Counted from the first letter of the stretch, positions 1 to 8,718 are shown. The stretch: 64,000 bases of DNA from Candidatus Rifleibacteriota bacterium (GCA_018818125.1 JAHISQ010000156.1:1-64000); one strand, 5' to 3'. Numbers and translations: made by a program. The notes: generated by a model not told the origin, from the sequence alone.

Positions 1-1
1 C

Positions 2-625
2 ACCATTGTTACTGCATATCAGAGGGCCCAGAGGACCAACCTCGAAACTGCCATGACAATTGAGCAGAAGGTAACCGGCGTTGACAAAGATGGCAACATC
101 GACATGGCTACCACTATTCTCGATGGCACTATCACTGTAAACAATACCCCCACACAACTCCCCAACATTGGTCAGCTAATCAGCGTAAAAATGGCCAAAA
201 ATGGCGAGATCCTGTCTTCAAGTGGCATGGATCAGAACGGTGGCAACTTCAACCAGATGCAGATCAAATTCCCCAACAAGCCCGTAGGCGTTGGCGAAAA
301 CTGGACTTCAAACATTCCAGCTAATCCGCAGCTCCCGATCCCCATGAACGTAAAATACACTGTTATGGGTTTTGAAAAAGTTGGCGGCGAAGATTGCGTT
401 AAGCTTGCTTCTGAAGTTACAACTGCTCAAGGTGCAGCTGGAAGCATCAATCTTGATGTTAAAGCCAACGGCAACATCTGGTTCGCCTACAAAAAAGGCA
501 TCATGATTCAGAACGAAGTTACTTCCAACATGCTCATGGTTATGGAAAATGACCTTGGCGCCGGGAAGAAAGAAAAGATCGAAACTCGCATGAACCTCAG
601 TCTCAAGATGGGTTTAACAAAATAG
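2..625 (+). CDS. Secreted beta-rich protein, 5'-truncated by window edge
   Basis: The frame is open from base 2, so the gene begins upstream of the window. An internal ATG lies at 53, but 17 sense codons precede it without a stop. The visible 207 residues are soluble and rich in Asn, Gly, Val and Lys. They alternate short beta-like segments (around GVGENWTSNIP and LDVKANGNIWFAYKKG) and end on TRMNLSLKMGLTK. The pattern resembles periplasmic or surface proteins of DUF6263/DUF4412 type, where a polymer of beta strands carries a lipophilic pocket, but I cannot assign a family. No catalytic motif is seen. It is followed by a new promoter rather than a co-transcribed gene. The missing N-terminus probably holds the signal peptide (inference). 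Confidence 0.75.
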   Translation, partial: TIVTAYQRAQRTNLETAMTIEQKVTGVDKDGNIDMATTILDGTITVNNTPTQLPNIGQLISVKMAKNGEILSSSGMDQNGGNFNQMQIKFPNKPVGVGENWTSNIPANPQLPIPMNVKYTVMGFEKVGGEDCVKLASEVTTAQGAAGSINLDVKANGNIWFAYKKGIMIQNEVTSNMLMVMENDLGAGKKEKIETRMNLSLKMGLTK

Positions 626-637
626 TATAAAGGTACC

Positions 638-666
638 TTGACGCTTAAGGATTCCATTCTTATAAT
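638..666 (+). promoter_or_regulatory. Sigma-70-type promoter
   Basis: TTGACG at 638-643 and a perfect TATAAT at 661-666 are separated by 17 bp. Transcription would start near 673. The next hairpin terminator is at 775-806 and the next gene at 921, so the promoter serves either a short RNA or an attenuated leader of the 921 gene. Confidence 0.65.
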
Positions 667-672
667 CTAATA

Positions 673-806
673 CAAGATACAAGAAGGTCTTTGAAAATAC
701 TAACGGAATCCAGTATACAAGCGCATTTCGGATGCAAAACCAATTTGCTGTCCGGTACAAAATAACGAAACTGGAGCTCCGCTTAACCCGAGCGGAGCTT
801 CTTTTA
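673..806 (+). ncRNA. Candidate small RNA or attenuated leader
   Basis: This roughly 130-nt interval is bounded by a good promoter (638-666) and an intrinsic terminator (775-806). It contains a small hairpin (GCAT-TTCGG-ATGC near 722-735). A TTG-started 24-codon frame follows an AGAAGG box near 680 but is not convincing. If the terminator is read through, the RNA continues into the glycine-rich protein gene at 921. Boundaries are inferred from signals only. Confidence 0.35.
775..806 (+). terminator. Intrinsic terminator
   Basis: A 9-bp perfect stem (AGCTCCGCT at 775-783 with AGCGGAGCT at 791-799), a 7-nt loop and a T-rich tail to 806. It sits 115 bp before the 921 gene. Confidence 0.75.
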
Positions 807-920
807 TAGCCCGATACTTACCCGAGTATCAGCGATTACCTACCTACCCAATCATTTCAAATTTCGAAAGGAGGAAGAATCATCCGGTTCTTTTGTCCAG
901 ATCCTTTAAGGAGGAACATT

Positions 921-1832
921 ATGAGGTTGAAACGTAGTTTCATGAAAATTCTCGCAACAGCCTTAGCCGTAGTCATGCTTATGACGACCTTCGGAACAGT
1001 AGCAGCCAATGCAAGTCTGTTCTCAAAGATCAAAGATGCGGTTAAGAACAATCCAGTTAAGTCAGCTCTTGCCGGCGTTGCAGCAGTTGGTGGTGCGGTT
1101 CTCGCAGCTCCATACATTGCAAGTGCAGTAGGATTTGCTTCTGGTTCAGTAGTTGGTATTGCTGGTGGAGCCACAGCAGCAGTAGCAGGAGCTGGTGCCG
1201 GTCTTGCCGGAATCGGTGCTACAATCTGGGGTGGAATCTCAGCAGCAGGCGGCTTTGTAGCAGGAGCTCTTGGTGCAGTTGGCGGCGCAATCGGCAGTGT
1301 GTTCTCAGGAATTGCAGGTTTCGTCGGTGGTATCATCGGCAGCCCGTTGTTTATCCCGGCTCTGTGTCTGGTTGGTGCAGCTGTAGTTGGTTATCTTCTG
1401 TGGAAACGCTACAAACGCCAGAATCAGACAGTTGGCAACAGCAACAATCTTCCCACTGTTGGTAGCGCAGTTGCTCTGCCCTCAAGTGAAATAGTTGTAA
1501 GTCCAAATGTAGGCGCACCTAGTGTGGTTCCATCGGTTGAAGCTCCGGTCACTGTATCTGCCCCAGTTGCATCTACTGAACCAGTAACTGCAGCAGTAGT
1601 AGAGCCAGCCCCGACCGCTAACGCATCTACCGCTCTCAAATCAGCTCACGCCGATTACATCAAGGCTTATAACAAGTATATCAACATGGTTACCAATATC
1701 GGTGGCAGCGAAAACCCCGATGAGGAACTCAGATCTAACCTGCTTCGCACTGATACTCAGACTGCTCTCAATGATTATCGTGAAGCATACAACAAATACG
1801 TAACTCTCCTTCGTCAGAGTAATTCGAAGTAG
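921..1832 (+). CDS. Exported glycine-zipper protein with AYxxY C-terminal repeats
   Basis: The start has a strong TAAGGAGG box 7 nt upstream. Residues 1-30 form a signal peptide (basic MRLKRSFMK, hydrophobic core, then TVAANAS). Residues 50-165 are almost entirely Gly, Ala, Val and Ile with spaced glycines, like glycine-zipper membrane segments, ending in a hydrophobic stretch and WKRYKRQN. A Val/Ala/Pro/Ser/Thr linker follows (170-235). The C-terminal 65 residues are helical, with two similar units built on DYxxAYNKY. The gene at 39646-40422 on the minus strand has the same four-part architecture, so the two are a paralogous envelope family. Function is unknown; an inner-membrane or cell-surface structural role is an inference. 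The gene stands alone between two terminators. Confidence 0.8.
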   Translation: MRLKRSFMKILATALAVVMLMTTFGTVAANASLFSKIKDAVKNNPVKSALAGVAAVGGAVLAAPYIASAVGFASGSVVGIAGGATAAVAGAGAGLAGIGATIWGGISAAGGFVAGALGAVGGAIGSVFSGIAGFVGGIIGSPLFIPALCLVGAAVVGYLLWKRYKRQNQTVGNSNNLPTVGSAVALPSSEIVVSPNVGAPSVVPSVEAPVTVSAPVASTEPVTAAVVEPAPTANASTALKSAHADYIKAYNKYINMVTNIGGSENPDEELRSNLLRTDTQTALNDYREAYNKYVTLLRQSNSK

Positions 1833-1838
1833 CTAGCG

Positions 1839-1877
1839 TAAAAAAAGGCCCGGGTCTCAGGACCCGGGTTTTTTTTT
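1839..1877. terminator. Bidirectional terminator
   Basis: Stem CCCGGGTC (1849-1856) and GACCCGGG (1861-1868) around a TCAG loop, flanked by an A-run on the left and nine T on the right. It separates the convergent 921 gene and prmA and can end both transcripts. Confidence 0.9.
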
Positions 1878-1892
1878 GCTCGTTTTTCAGGT

Positions 1893-2792
1893 TTAAAGGC
1901 GGTCGAGATAAAAACCGTGCCAGTCACCGTCAGTAATTTCCTTGATCAGGTGCCAGCCATTGTCGACAAAAGCCTTTTTAACAGCTGCGGCATTGGTTGA
2001 GTTAACGCCTGAAAAGACGCCCCAGGATCCCTGTCTTACCCATTGAGACATCAGCGGCAAATATTCTATTATTACTGGTGAAGTAATGTTGGCGATCAGC
2101 CCTTCGGCTGGCAACGCCGGAACAAAACTGGCCAGATCGGCACAAAGCATGTGCAGTCGGTCTGAAATTCCGTTAAGAGCGGCATTTTTTCGCATGTTTT
2201 CAACTGCTGCGCCCTCGATTTCAATGGCAATACCGCCACTGGCAGCGCGTTTCATCATGTAAAACGCCAATATACCGCTGCCAGCACCAATATCGAGAAA
2301 ATAACTGCCAACAAGATCAAGTGGTTCGAGAAGTTCGAGACAAAGTCTGGTAGTCTCATGCGTGCCAGTACCAAAAGCCATGCCAGGATCGATGAGTATT
2401 GTTGTTGCCTCATTTTCTCCAGGCAGAGGTTCAGCCCATGGCGGTCTGATAATTATTGAGTTCCCCACGCATATTGGTTTGAAATGCTCACGAAAACCCA
2501 GCATCCAATCCTGGTTGTCAGCATACTCCTCGCTGCTCAAACAGGCAGGCAACTGCTCAAAATCATTGAGCCACTCGATAATTTCGACTTCTATTGCTGC
2601 GGTATCCTGTTCAACTGTTGATGCAATGAAACTCACAATAGTTTCACCGGTCATCACAAAATCAGTCTCACCTTTGCCAACAGCATCACAGATCTGCGGG
2701 TTAGAAAAGGCAGAAAGCCCTAATTTATCAGCTAACCCAAGCAATGGTTCTTCCAACTCGGAGGGTACAGTCAGATTAAATCTTTTAAGCAC
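1893..2792 (-). CDS. prmA: Ribosomal protein L11 methyltransferase
   Basis: PrmA uses S-adenosylmethionine to methylate amino groups of ribosomal protein L11 in the cytoplasm. The 299-aa length fits the family. The N-terminal part (1-120) is the substrate-recognition domain, with an acidic stretch EVEIIEWL. The PrmA signature AFGTGTHET is at 139-147 and SAM motif I DIGAGSGIL at 167-175. The NITSPV motif near 235 replaces the more usual NILA/NIVA form. It is the last gene of a minus-strand operon, 2 bp after the TPR gene stop codon. Its position behind signalling genes looks incidental rather than functional. Confidence 0.95.
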   Translation of the reverse strand: MLKRFNLTVPSELEEPLLGLADKLGLSAFSNPQICDAVGKGETDFVMTGETIVSFIASTVEQDTAAIEVEIIEWLNDFEQLPACLSSEEYADNQDWMLGFREHFKPICVGNSIIIRPPWAEPLPGENEATTILIDPGMAFGTGTHETTRLCLELLEPLDLVGSYFLDIGAGSGILAFYMMKRAASGGIAIEIEGAAVENMRKNAALNGISDRLHMLCADLASFVPALPAEGLIANITSPVIIEYLPLMSQWVRQGSWGVFSGVNSTNAAAVKKAFVDNGWHLIKEITDGDWHGFYLDRL

Positions 2793-2794
2793 AG

Positions 2795-4084
2795 CTACAC
2801 CCTTTTGTTCATACGAGTTATACGCCCTTCGACCTTTTCAACGAGCAGTTTGTCATTAGCAGCAAGCTTTTTGAGCTGCATGAGCACTTCTTTGGCGCGC
2901 ACCTGCTGCCCCATCGCTTCAAGTGCGTCTGACTTGCCGAGCATGGCAAAACGATCTTCAGCGTCAAATTCGGTAAGAACCTGGTCAAAAGTGCGCAAAG
3001 CGCGGTCGTTGAGACCGACCTCCAGGAACATGCGCCCCAGAACATTTATGGCGTAAACGTCATCTGGCTCAAAATTCAACGCAAACATCAGATTGTAAAT
3101 GGCATCAGGGAAATCACGCTTTTCCTGATAGGCCTTGCCCAGATTATAGTAGGCAAATGCGTAGTCTGGCTGCACTTCGATAGCCTTATTCAAATAGATT
3201 ATGCCATCATCCAGACGTCCCTGCAGCACCAGCAATTTGCCCATATTGCTCAGCACAAAGGCATCATCCGGACTGAGGTTTACCGCCATGGCAAACTGCT
3301 CTTCAGCTTCGCTGTACAGGCCCTTATCGAGAAAGAGCATGCCAAGGTTTTTGAGAATCGAAACTTTGTCGGCATCATATTGGAGCGCAGTGCTGAAATG
3401 TTCTCTGGCAGACTCAAGTGTCGAGGTTTCGAGACAGATACGGCCAATGTAATAGTGCGCCTCACTGTTGTTGGTGTCTATTGCCAGCACCTGATTAAAA
3501 TAGCCCTGAGCGGTCACATAAGAGCCCTCTTCGTTAGCGATTCTACCGAGCAGAACCATGGCAGAAACGTTATTGGCCTCTTTCTTAAGAATTTCTTTTG
3601 CCAGGCGAACGGCTGCAGGTACATCGCTAATTTCGAACATGACAGTGGCAAGGCTGAGCTTGTTGTACATATCATTGGGATTATTCTGCAGCGACTTCTC
3701 AAGAATTTCGATGCATTTTTCGTAATCGCGTTTCATACGGTAAGCCAAAGCCAGTGAGTTGACCGCATAACGATCGGAAGGGTTCATTTTAACTGTTTTT
3801 TCAAGTGTCTCAATTGCCTTGTCAACGTCGCCCTGCTCAAGATAGGTATTACCAAGCAGATAGTTGGTATAAAGATCCTCTTTTTTGACTTCAAGACAAC
3901 CAGCCAACAGAGCTTCGGCAGCGGCAAATTCGCCCAGATCTTTGAGCACCATTGCCAGTTTGTTCATGGTGTAGATATCGTTTGGTTTGAGCTTAAGCGC
4001 AGTCTCAAGAAGGCTTCTGGCCTCTTCAAGACGATTCCCTTTCAGTGCTTCACTTCCCTTTGCGTAGGCTTCCTGAAAATCCAT
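2795..4084 (-). CDS. TPR repeat protein
   Basis: A 429-aa cytoplasmic protein with no signal peptide, made of about eleven consecutive TPR units from residue 3 to about 405. The TPR consensus is clear (for example AxxxxGNxxLExGxxxxAIETLEKTVKMNP and NLGKAYQEKRDFPDAI). Such solenoids bind protein partners. It lies between a HAMP/HEAT sensor protein (about 65 bp upstream) and prmA (2 bp downstream), so it is probably an adaptor of the HD-GYP/HAMP signalling operon (inference). The start ATG is followed by DFQEAYAKGSEALK, which begins the first TPR directly. Confidence 0.9.
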   Translation of the reverse strand: MDFQEAYAKGSEALKGNRLEEARSLLETALKLKPNDIYTMNKLAMVLKDLGEFAAAEALLAGCLEVKKEDLYTNYLLGNTYLEQGDVDKAIETLEKTVKMNPSDRYAVNSLALAYRMKRDYEKCIEILEKSLQNNPNDMYNKLSLATVMFEISDVPAAVRLAKEILKKEANNVSAMVLLGRIANEEGSYVTAQGYFNQVLAIDTNNSEAHYYIGRICLETSTLESAREHFSTALQYDADKVSILKNLGMLFLDKGLYSEAEEQFAMAVNLSPDDAFVLSNMGKLLVLQGRLDDGIIYLNKAIEVQPDYAFAYYNLGKAYQEKRDFPDAIYNLMFALNFEPDDVYAINVLGRMFLEVGLNDRALRTFDQVLTEFDAEDRFAMLGKSDALEAMGQQVRAKEVLMQLKKLAANDKLLVEKVEGRITRMNKRV

Positions 4085-4150
4085 TGCATGACTCCTTCTC
4101 TTTTTAGCAAGCAGGCCTGCACCACTACTGGCACATCCGCCGGCGGTCCT

Positions 4151-6709
4151 TTAAACTTCTATATCAAGATCAGCCTTCAGAGCAGTTAACGAGGCCACCA
4201 CCTGACGTCGAACCGTCGGATCTTTATCAGATAAGGCGCTGATAAGAGGTTCGACACCCTGTGCCATACCAAGCTGGCCAAGTGCGTAAGCCGCCGAAGC
4301 ACGCATATTGTTCTCGGGATCTTTGATCATTCGAGACAACAACTCAAACACCTTCAAATCGCCGTATTTGCCAAGGGCAATAAGAATATTGGCCTTGACC
4401 CGATTATCCTGTTCATCGACCAGAAGATTGAGAAATTCGTAAACACGCTTGCCACCGATTGCCTCAAGTGCCTCAACCGCATTTGCCTTGACACGTCGAT
4501 CGGATGAGCGCAGTTTTTCGGTCAGCACGGCAATGTGGTCTTCATTGCCAACCTTGCCCAGAACCGCAATTGCCCGTGACAGTACTCGCGAGTCGATCTC
4601 CGTATTAACCGCGCTTTCAACAAATCCGCGCGCCTTGTCGGCAACGATCCGCTCGATTACGTCCATGACATGATAACGTACGTCCGCATCGGCGTCTTTG
4701 TACCATTCGAAAAGAGTTTCCGCGGCAACCTGCTCAGTAGAAGCTTTGAGAATGCGCAGAACCATGATTTTTGTCCACGAAGTGGCAGTTGGGAAAATGC
4801 CAACCAGCTCTGACAGCTCTTTAAAATTGCCAACAACATAGGCATTCATGCGGCCCTGCTCTGTCGAAAGCACTTCGAGTTCATCAAAGTTGAGCACATC
4901 TTTGAGCAAAATGTCAATTTCGAGGCTGGCCAGAACTTCATCACTGTCTTGAACCCGGGCAAGAGTCCTGAAATCGCCAAAGCCATCACCAATAAGAGTT
5001 AATGCCTCTTCATTGTCAACTCCCTGACCGCGGATCATTTCCATCGCATGCATAGTTAACTTTGGCGAAAATGGAAGATCCTGGCGCCGGCCAAGATCAC
5101 GAGCCGCCAACCGCGCAACGTTCAACGATTTAAGCAGTGAATCGTGACGACTGGGGAAGGTAAACAAAACGAGTATCCCAGAAGGAAACATCTGTATGCT
5201 GACATTCTGACCTAGCTGTGCGATGCGCCGCAAGGAAGCATAACACTCCTGGACACCGGAAAAGATGCGGCTGCCCTCTACACGAGAAATAGCTTCATCG
5301 ATGCCACTGAAATACAGGAATATTGACGCGGCAAAAAGCTTTTCGCCATTCTTTTCGTGGCCGGAAAGCGCTTTGAGAGTTCTCTCAACAATGCTGCGAC
5401 TGACATACTGCTGCAGTCCCCGGCCAACCATATCACGTTCTTTCATGCTCATGATCATGAAATTAAAGGCATGCGCCAGCTGACCAAACTCATCGTTACG
5501 CTCAATATAGATATTCTGACGCAGATCTCCGGCGGTAGCCTGTTCCATTGCCTGAATGAACCAGGAAATTTCTTTGGAAATCCGACGAGAAACCAGATGC
5601 ATAAAAAAGATCATCAGAATAAGCGCGACTAAGAACAGCAGGGCAAGCCGATCTCTGATAATAGACAATGGTTCGTAACGGTTGCTGCTACGCAATCCGA
5701 CCTTGAGAGTACCAACTCTCAGTCGCCCATTCAAAACCGGAATCATTGCCTCAAACATATTCTCTTCGGCAAGCTTGAAAATTACCGGCTGATCAGTGTT
5801 TAGGCTTTTTAGATAATTCTGATCTTCGGCAGAACTAGCGCCGACAAGAGATTGATCAGAATGAAAAATAATTTGTTCGTCCCGTATCAACGCAATTGAA
5901 GCAAACCCATCGTCAGTCGAAACAATGCGGCTCGATTCGCGCAGATCTTTGTCTTCGCCGGTATCGATAAAGCGCAGAGCCGAAGGCACCAGCATTTTAG
6001 AAACATAGAGTGCATGTCTGACAAATGATTCGCGCCAGTTCTGCTCATACCAGCTGTGCAGCGTAACTCGGGAAGCCATAAACAAAAGCAGGATCAGCAA
6101 AGCCGAGCCACCTAACAGTGTGTGCTGCAAATTTGATGCGTGATGTTTTCTGACAAACCAGTAGGTAGCCAGTGCCAGCAAAGCCAGCGAAAACAAAAGA
6201 GTATTGCGAAAGCGAACCTGTGAAACCCTTGATTCTTCTGCTTCTTTGAAAAAGCCAACCCGCAGGATCACTTTCTTGCCGGTCTCCGCAATTATCGGAA
6301 TTGCTGCTTCCACCAGCGAAACTGTTCGCGAGGTATCCTTAAATGGAATAAGTATGAGATGCGGTGTTTTTATCGCTTCTTCTTCTATTTTCTCAAGCAC
6401 CTCCACTGGCATCGAATAATTTTCGGCACGAGCCAGCAGAGCTCCATCAGACTGCTGAACCGCAGCATAAGCGATAGCCTCTTCGGCCAGCAGATTCGAG
6501 AGGCGTGGTGAGAGGTCAAGGTGGCGATTGATCAGATCGTTAATCTCACGCGCCAGCATCTTTACCAGCATCACGCGCCGGTTATCATATCGAGTCTCAA
6601 CTTCTTCTATTTCGGCAGCGGTAAAATAGTAGGCAAAACTGCTGATCGCCAGAGCCGTAATAAAAATGAGAATTCGTCCAGAAAGCCTTGAATCCCGCAA
6701 AATTTTCAT
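4151..6709 (-). CDS. HAMP sensor with degenerate cyclase domain and HEAT repeats
   Basis: An 852-aa membrane protein. There is a TM segment at 12-30, an extracytoplasmic region to 165, two more TM helices (about 168-215), a second sensor-like loop, a TM near 352-372 and a HAMP domain to about 425 (ending NDEFGQLAHAFNFM). Residues 430-650 resemble a class III adenylate/guanylate cyclase: YVSRSIVERTL, SIFLYFSGIDEA, FPSGILVLFTFP and LIGDGFGDFRTLARVQ match the usual order. Both metal-binding Asp positions are missing, so it is probably a dead cyclase used as a receptor or scaffold. The last 200 residues are five or six HEAT/PBS-lyase-like repeats (for example DPENNMRASAAYALGQLG). The start ATG overlaps the HD-GYP stop (ATGA), indicating translational coupling. 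Confidence 0.88.
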   Translation of the reverse strand: MKILRDSRLSGRILIFITALAISSFAYYFTAAEIEEVETRYDNRRVMLVKMLAREINDLINRHLDLSPRLSNLLAEEAIAYAAVQQSDGALLARAENYSMPVEVLEKIEEEAIKTPHLILIPFKDTSRTVSLVEAAIPIIAETGKKVILRVGFFKEAEESRVSQVRFRNTLLFSLALLALATYWFVRKHHASNLQHTLLGGSALLILLLFMASRVTLHSWYEQNWRESFVRHALYVSKMLVPSALRFIDTGEDKDLRESSRIVSTDDGFASIALIRDEQIIFHSDQSLVGASSAEDQNYLKSLNTDQPVIFKLAEENMFEAMIPVLNGRLRVGTLKVGLRSSNRYEPLSIIRDRLALLFLVALILMIFFMHLVSRRISKEISWFIQAMEQATAGDLRQNIYIERNDEFGQLAHAFNFMIMSMKERDMVGRGLQQYVSRSIVERTLKALSGHEKNGEKLFAASIFLYFSGIDEAISRVEGSRIFSGVQECYASLRRIAQLGQNVSIQMFPSGILVLFTFPSRHDSLLKSLNVARLAARDLGRRQDLPFSPKLTMHAMEMIRGQGVDNEEALTLIGDGFGDFRTLARVQDSDEVLASLEIDILLKDVLNFDELEVLSTEQGRMNAYVVGNFKELSELVGIFPTATSWTKIMVLRILKASTEQVAAETLFEWYKDADADVRYHVMDVIERIVADKARGFVESAVNTEIDSRVLSRAIAVLGKVGNEDHIAVLTEKLRSSDRRVKANAVEALEAIGGKRVYEFLNLLVDEQDNRVKANILIALGKYGDLKVFELLSRMIKDPENNMRASAAYALGQLGMAQGVEPLISALSDKDPTVRRQVVASLTALKADLDIEV

Positions 6710-8301
6710 GATTGTCTCTGCTCATTCTCGCTCTTGACCATGCGAACAAAACTCACCGCGATTTCGGGATCAAACTGGCTGCCAGCACAGCGCTCTATTT
6801 CAGCAAGCGCCGCCTCGATGGTCATCGCTTTTCGATAAGGCCGATCGGTAGTCATTGCATCAAAAGTGTCAACTACACTTACAATTCGTGCCAGCAGTGG
6901 TATATTTTCGCCGCTTAACCCTTCCGGGTAGCCTTTGCCATCGTAGCGTTCGTGATGGAATTTGATTATTGGCACAATGGCAGCAAGAAACTCGACTTTG
7001 CCCATAATGCGCACACCCAGATCAGGATGCGACTTGATAATTTCGAATTCTTCATCGTCAAGCCGGCCGGGCTTGTTCAAAATGCCCTCGGGAATACCAA
7101 TCTTGCCGATATCGTGCAGCAGTCCACCCAGTTTGATCTTTTCAACTTCTTCGGCTGGCACTCCAAAAGCCTCGGCCAGTCGGATCGACAACTCGGTAAC
7201 ACGCTCTGAGTGCCCGCGGGTATAACTATCCTTTGCATCTATCGCGCTGGTGAGCGCAGAAAGAGTGTCGATGTATGCACGCTGCAGATTCTTAAAAAGA
7301 TCTGCATTTTGGATTACAAACGCGACCTGACTGCCAAGAATTTTGAGTAAATCAAGGTCTTCAGGACGATAGGAAAAGTTGCCGCGCTTGTTGGCAACCT
7401 GAATCACGCCGAGCAGACGATCTCGCGGCTTGAGCGGTAATACCAGGGTATCTCTGAGAGTTAAGCCAGCTATCTTGCTACTTTCGCTCTGGCTGAATTC
7501 AGTGCCAATCAGTTCGGTTATAATGCGATGCTTCTCGTCACTGCGAACAGCTTTGATCAAAGGCGTATAACCATTTTCACATTCGTCGGCAAACTTCAGC
7601 GACGTATCAGCAGCTCTCAGATACGAGTAGTAAGGCCGATCATCTTTATCGTGCAACAGAAAAATACAGGCAATATCGCTATCAGTGCCGTCGCAGGCGA
7701 TTGAAAGAAATTTTTCAACCAGTGGCTGCAATTCAATGTTAGATACAATTTCCTTGCCAAGAATGAAGACATTGCTCAACACCAGTAGACGCTTGAACAT
7801 ACGTTCATAAAGAATCGCACTTTCAAGCGAAGCTGCGGCCTGTGCCGCCAGAATTGGCAAAATCTCGCAAATATTGTCAGGTGCATCAGAAGTGAGTTTA
7901 AGTCCTATTACTCCAAGCATGCGATGCCGACGCACAAGAGGCAGCAAAATGAAGTCTTCGACTGTAAGCATTTCAGCTTCTGATTCCTGCCAGCGCAAGT
8001 ATTCTATCTTGAACTGCTGGCGGATCTTTTCCATTTTCTCTTCGAGAATCAAGTTGCTGATACGCACGTCAAGGTCAGAAGGATCTTTACCAGACAGTGA
8101 AAAGAACGAAGACTCAGCCTTACAAAGAACTAGAGCCTTTTTCAATATGGCTTTGAGCAATGAATCCAGCTCAATAAAAAAGCCAGTTTCATCAAGAGTA
8201 AGTAACTCTTGAATCTGCCTTTTGAGCACACTGTTCTCGCGCTGCAGAGATTCTTTACTTACACTGCTGCCGCCCGGATTTATCCACGATATGTCAAACA
8301 T
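6706..8301 (-). CDS. GAF-GAF-HD-GYP cyclic-di-GMP phosphodiesterase
   Basis: A 531-aa cytoplasmic protein. A short coiled coil (15-35) precedes two GAF-like sensor domains (about 40-165 and 180-340). The HD-GYP domain (345-520) is complete: HSERVTELS, HD at 396-397 in LLHDIGKIG, HHERYDGKGYP at 449-459 and DTFDAMTTDRPYR at 478-490. These ligands support active hydrolysis of cyclic di-GMP. It is the first gene of the minus operon that continues into the HAMP/HEAT protein, the TPR protein and prmA. No Shine-Dalgarno precedes the ATG, and an extended -10 ends only 6 nt upstream, so the mRNA is probably leaderless. Confidence 0.93.
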   Translation of the reverse strand: MFDISWINPGGSSVSKESLQRENSVLKRQIQELLTLDETGFFIELDSLLKAILKKALVLCKAESSFFSLSGKDPSDLDVRISNLILEEKMEKIRQQFKIEYLRWQESEAEMLTVEDFILLPLVRRHRMLGVIGLKLTSDAPDNICEILPILAAQAAASLESAILYERMFKRLLVLSNVFILGKEIVSNIELQPLVEKFLSIACDGTDSDIACIFLLHDKDDRPYYSYLRAADTSLKFADECENGYTPLIKAVRSDEKHRIITELIGTEFSQSESSKIAGLTLRDTLVLPLKPRDRLLGVIQVANKRGNFSYRPEDLDLLKILGSQVAFVIQNADLFKNLQRAYIDTLSALTSAIDAKDSYTRGHSERVTELSIRLAEAFGVPAEEVEKIKLGGLLHDIGKIGIPEGILNKPGRLDDEEFEIIKSHPDLGVRIMGKVEFLAAIVPIIKFHHERYDGKGYPEGLSGENIPLLARIVSVVDTFDAMTTDRPYRKAMTIEAALAEIERCAGSQFDPEIAVSFVRMVKSENEQRQS

Positions 8302-8307
8302 TTTGCG

Positions 8308-8336
8308 ATTCTACCATGATGCGCATCAAAAAACAA
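8308..8336 (-). promoter_or_regulatory. Extended -10 promoter, leaderless start
   Basis: Reading the minus strand, TTGTTT (8331-8336), a 17-bp spacer and TAGAAT (8308-8313) preceded by TGG form an extended -10 promoter. Six bases (CGCAAA) lie between the -10 box and the ATG at 8301, so transcription starts at or next to the start codon. Confidence 0.65.
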
Positions 8337-8474
8337 TCTCAACCGGGCGATTCCGAATCATATGAATAATACCAATCATAATCAGCTTGAACGTAAAGCA
8401 AAACATTTTTTCACATCAAAATGAAAAAACATAAAATTCCAGTAAAAAGAAGTAAACCGCAATCTATCCGTATC

Positions 8475-8530
8475 AATCGGTGCGCCTCGCCCCGGCGAGT
8501 TCACACACCCGCCGTCCAGCGGCACCAATT
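8475..8530 (+). other. GC-rich structured stretch, possible cis-acting RNA
   Basis: In an otherwise AT-rich gap, GGTG(C) at 8479-8483 can pair with (G)CACC at 8522-8526, extended across one mismatch by AAT with ATT. Inside is a hairpin CTCGC-CCCG-GCGAG (8486-8499) and a weaker CCG-TCCAG-CGG hairpin (8512-8522). This gives a possible three-way junction about 20 nt before a strong GGAGGGGGA ribosome binding site. It has no T-run, so it is not a plain terminator. I recognise no known riboswitch class. Nothing else is seen in 8337-8474, which is AT-rich. Confidence 0.35.
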
Positions 8531-8556
8531 AACTTTCCACATCTTGGAGGGGGACT

Positions 8557-8718
8557 GTGAAGAATTCTCTGCGCGAAATTTGCTTCTATGAACACAAGCA
8601 CCTGGACTCAATCGTGTCTGATGATTCTACCATCGACGCTCAACCGCATCGGACCATCAGCGCTGCGACTGGCTATATATTCACTGACTACATCGCGTTG
8701 TTGACGGCCATACTGTAA
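8557..8718 (+). CDS. Small ORF or gene remnant, unknown
   Basis: A GTG start follows GGAGGGGGA with good spacing, and the reading frame gives 53 residues starting VKNSLREICFYEHKHLDSI. The last 36 codons run antisense to the 3' end of the gene at 8608-10176, so only the first 17 codons lie in unique sequence. It may be a real small protein, or the start of a gene whose 3' part was lost when the neighbour was fused here. The strong ribosome binding site and the structured stretch upstream are the only support. Confidence 0.3.
   Translation: MKNSLREICFYEHKHLDSIVSDDSTIDAQPHRTISAATGYIFTDYIALLTAIL

Noticed and set aside
857..1336. Minus-strand frame of 159 codons rich in Pro, Ala and Thr
   Set aside because: It is a mirror of the Gly/Ala/Val codons of the envelope gene at 921-1832, with no ribosome binding site and composition typical of antisense of such sequence.
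8500..8520. Resemblance of TCACACACCCGCCGTCC to the 16S rRNA 3' region
   Set aside because: The order of bases differs (CCCGCCG rather than CCGCCCG) and nothing else around it looks like rRNA.
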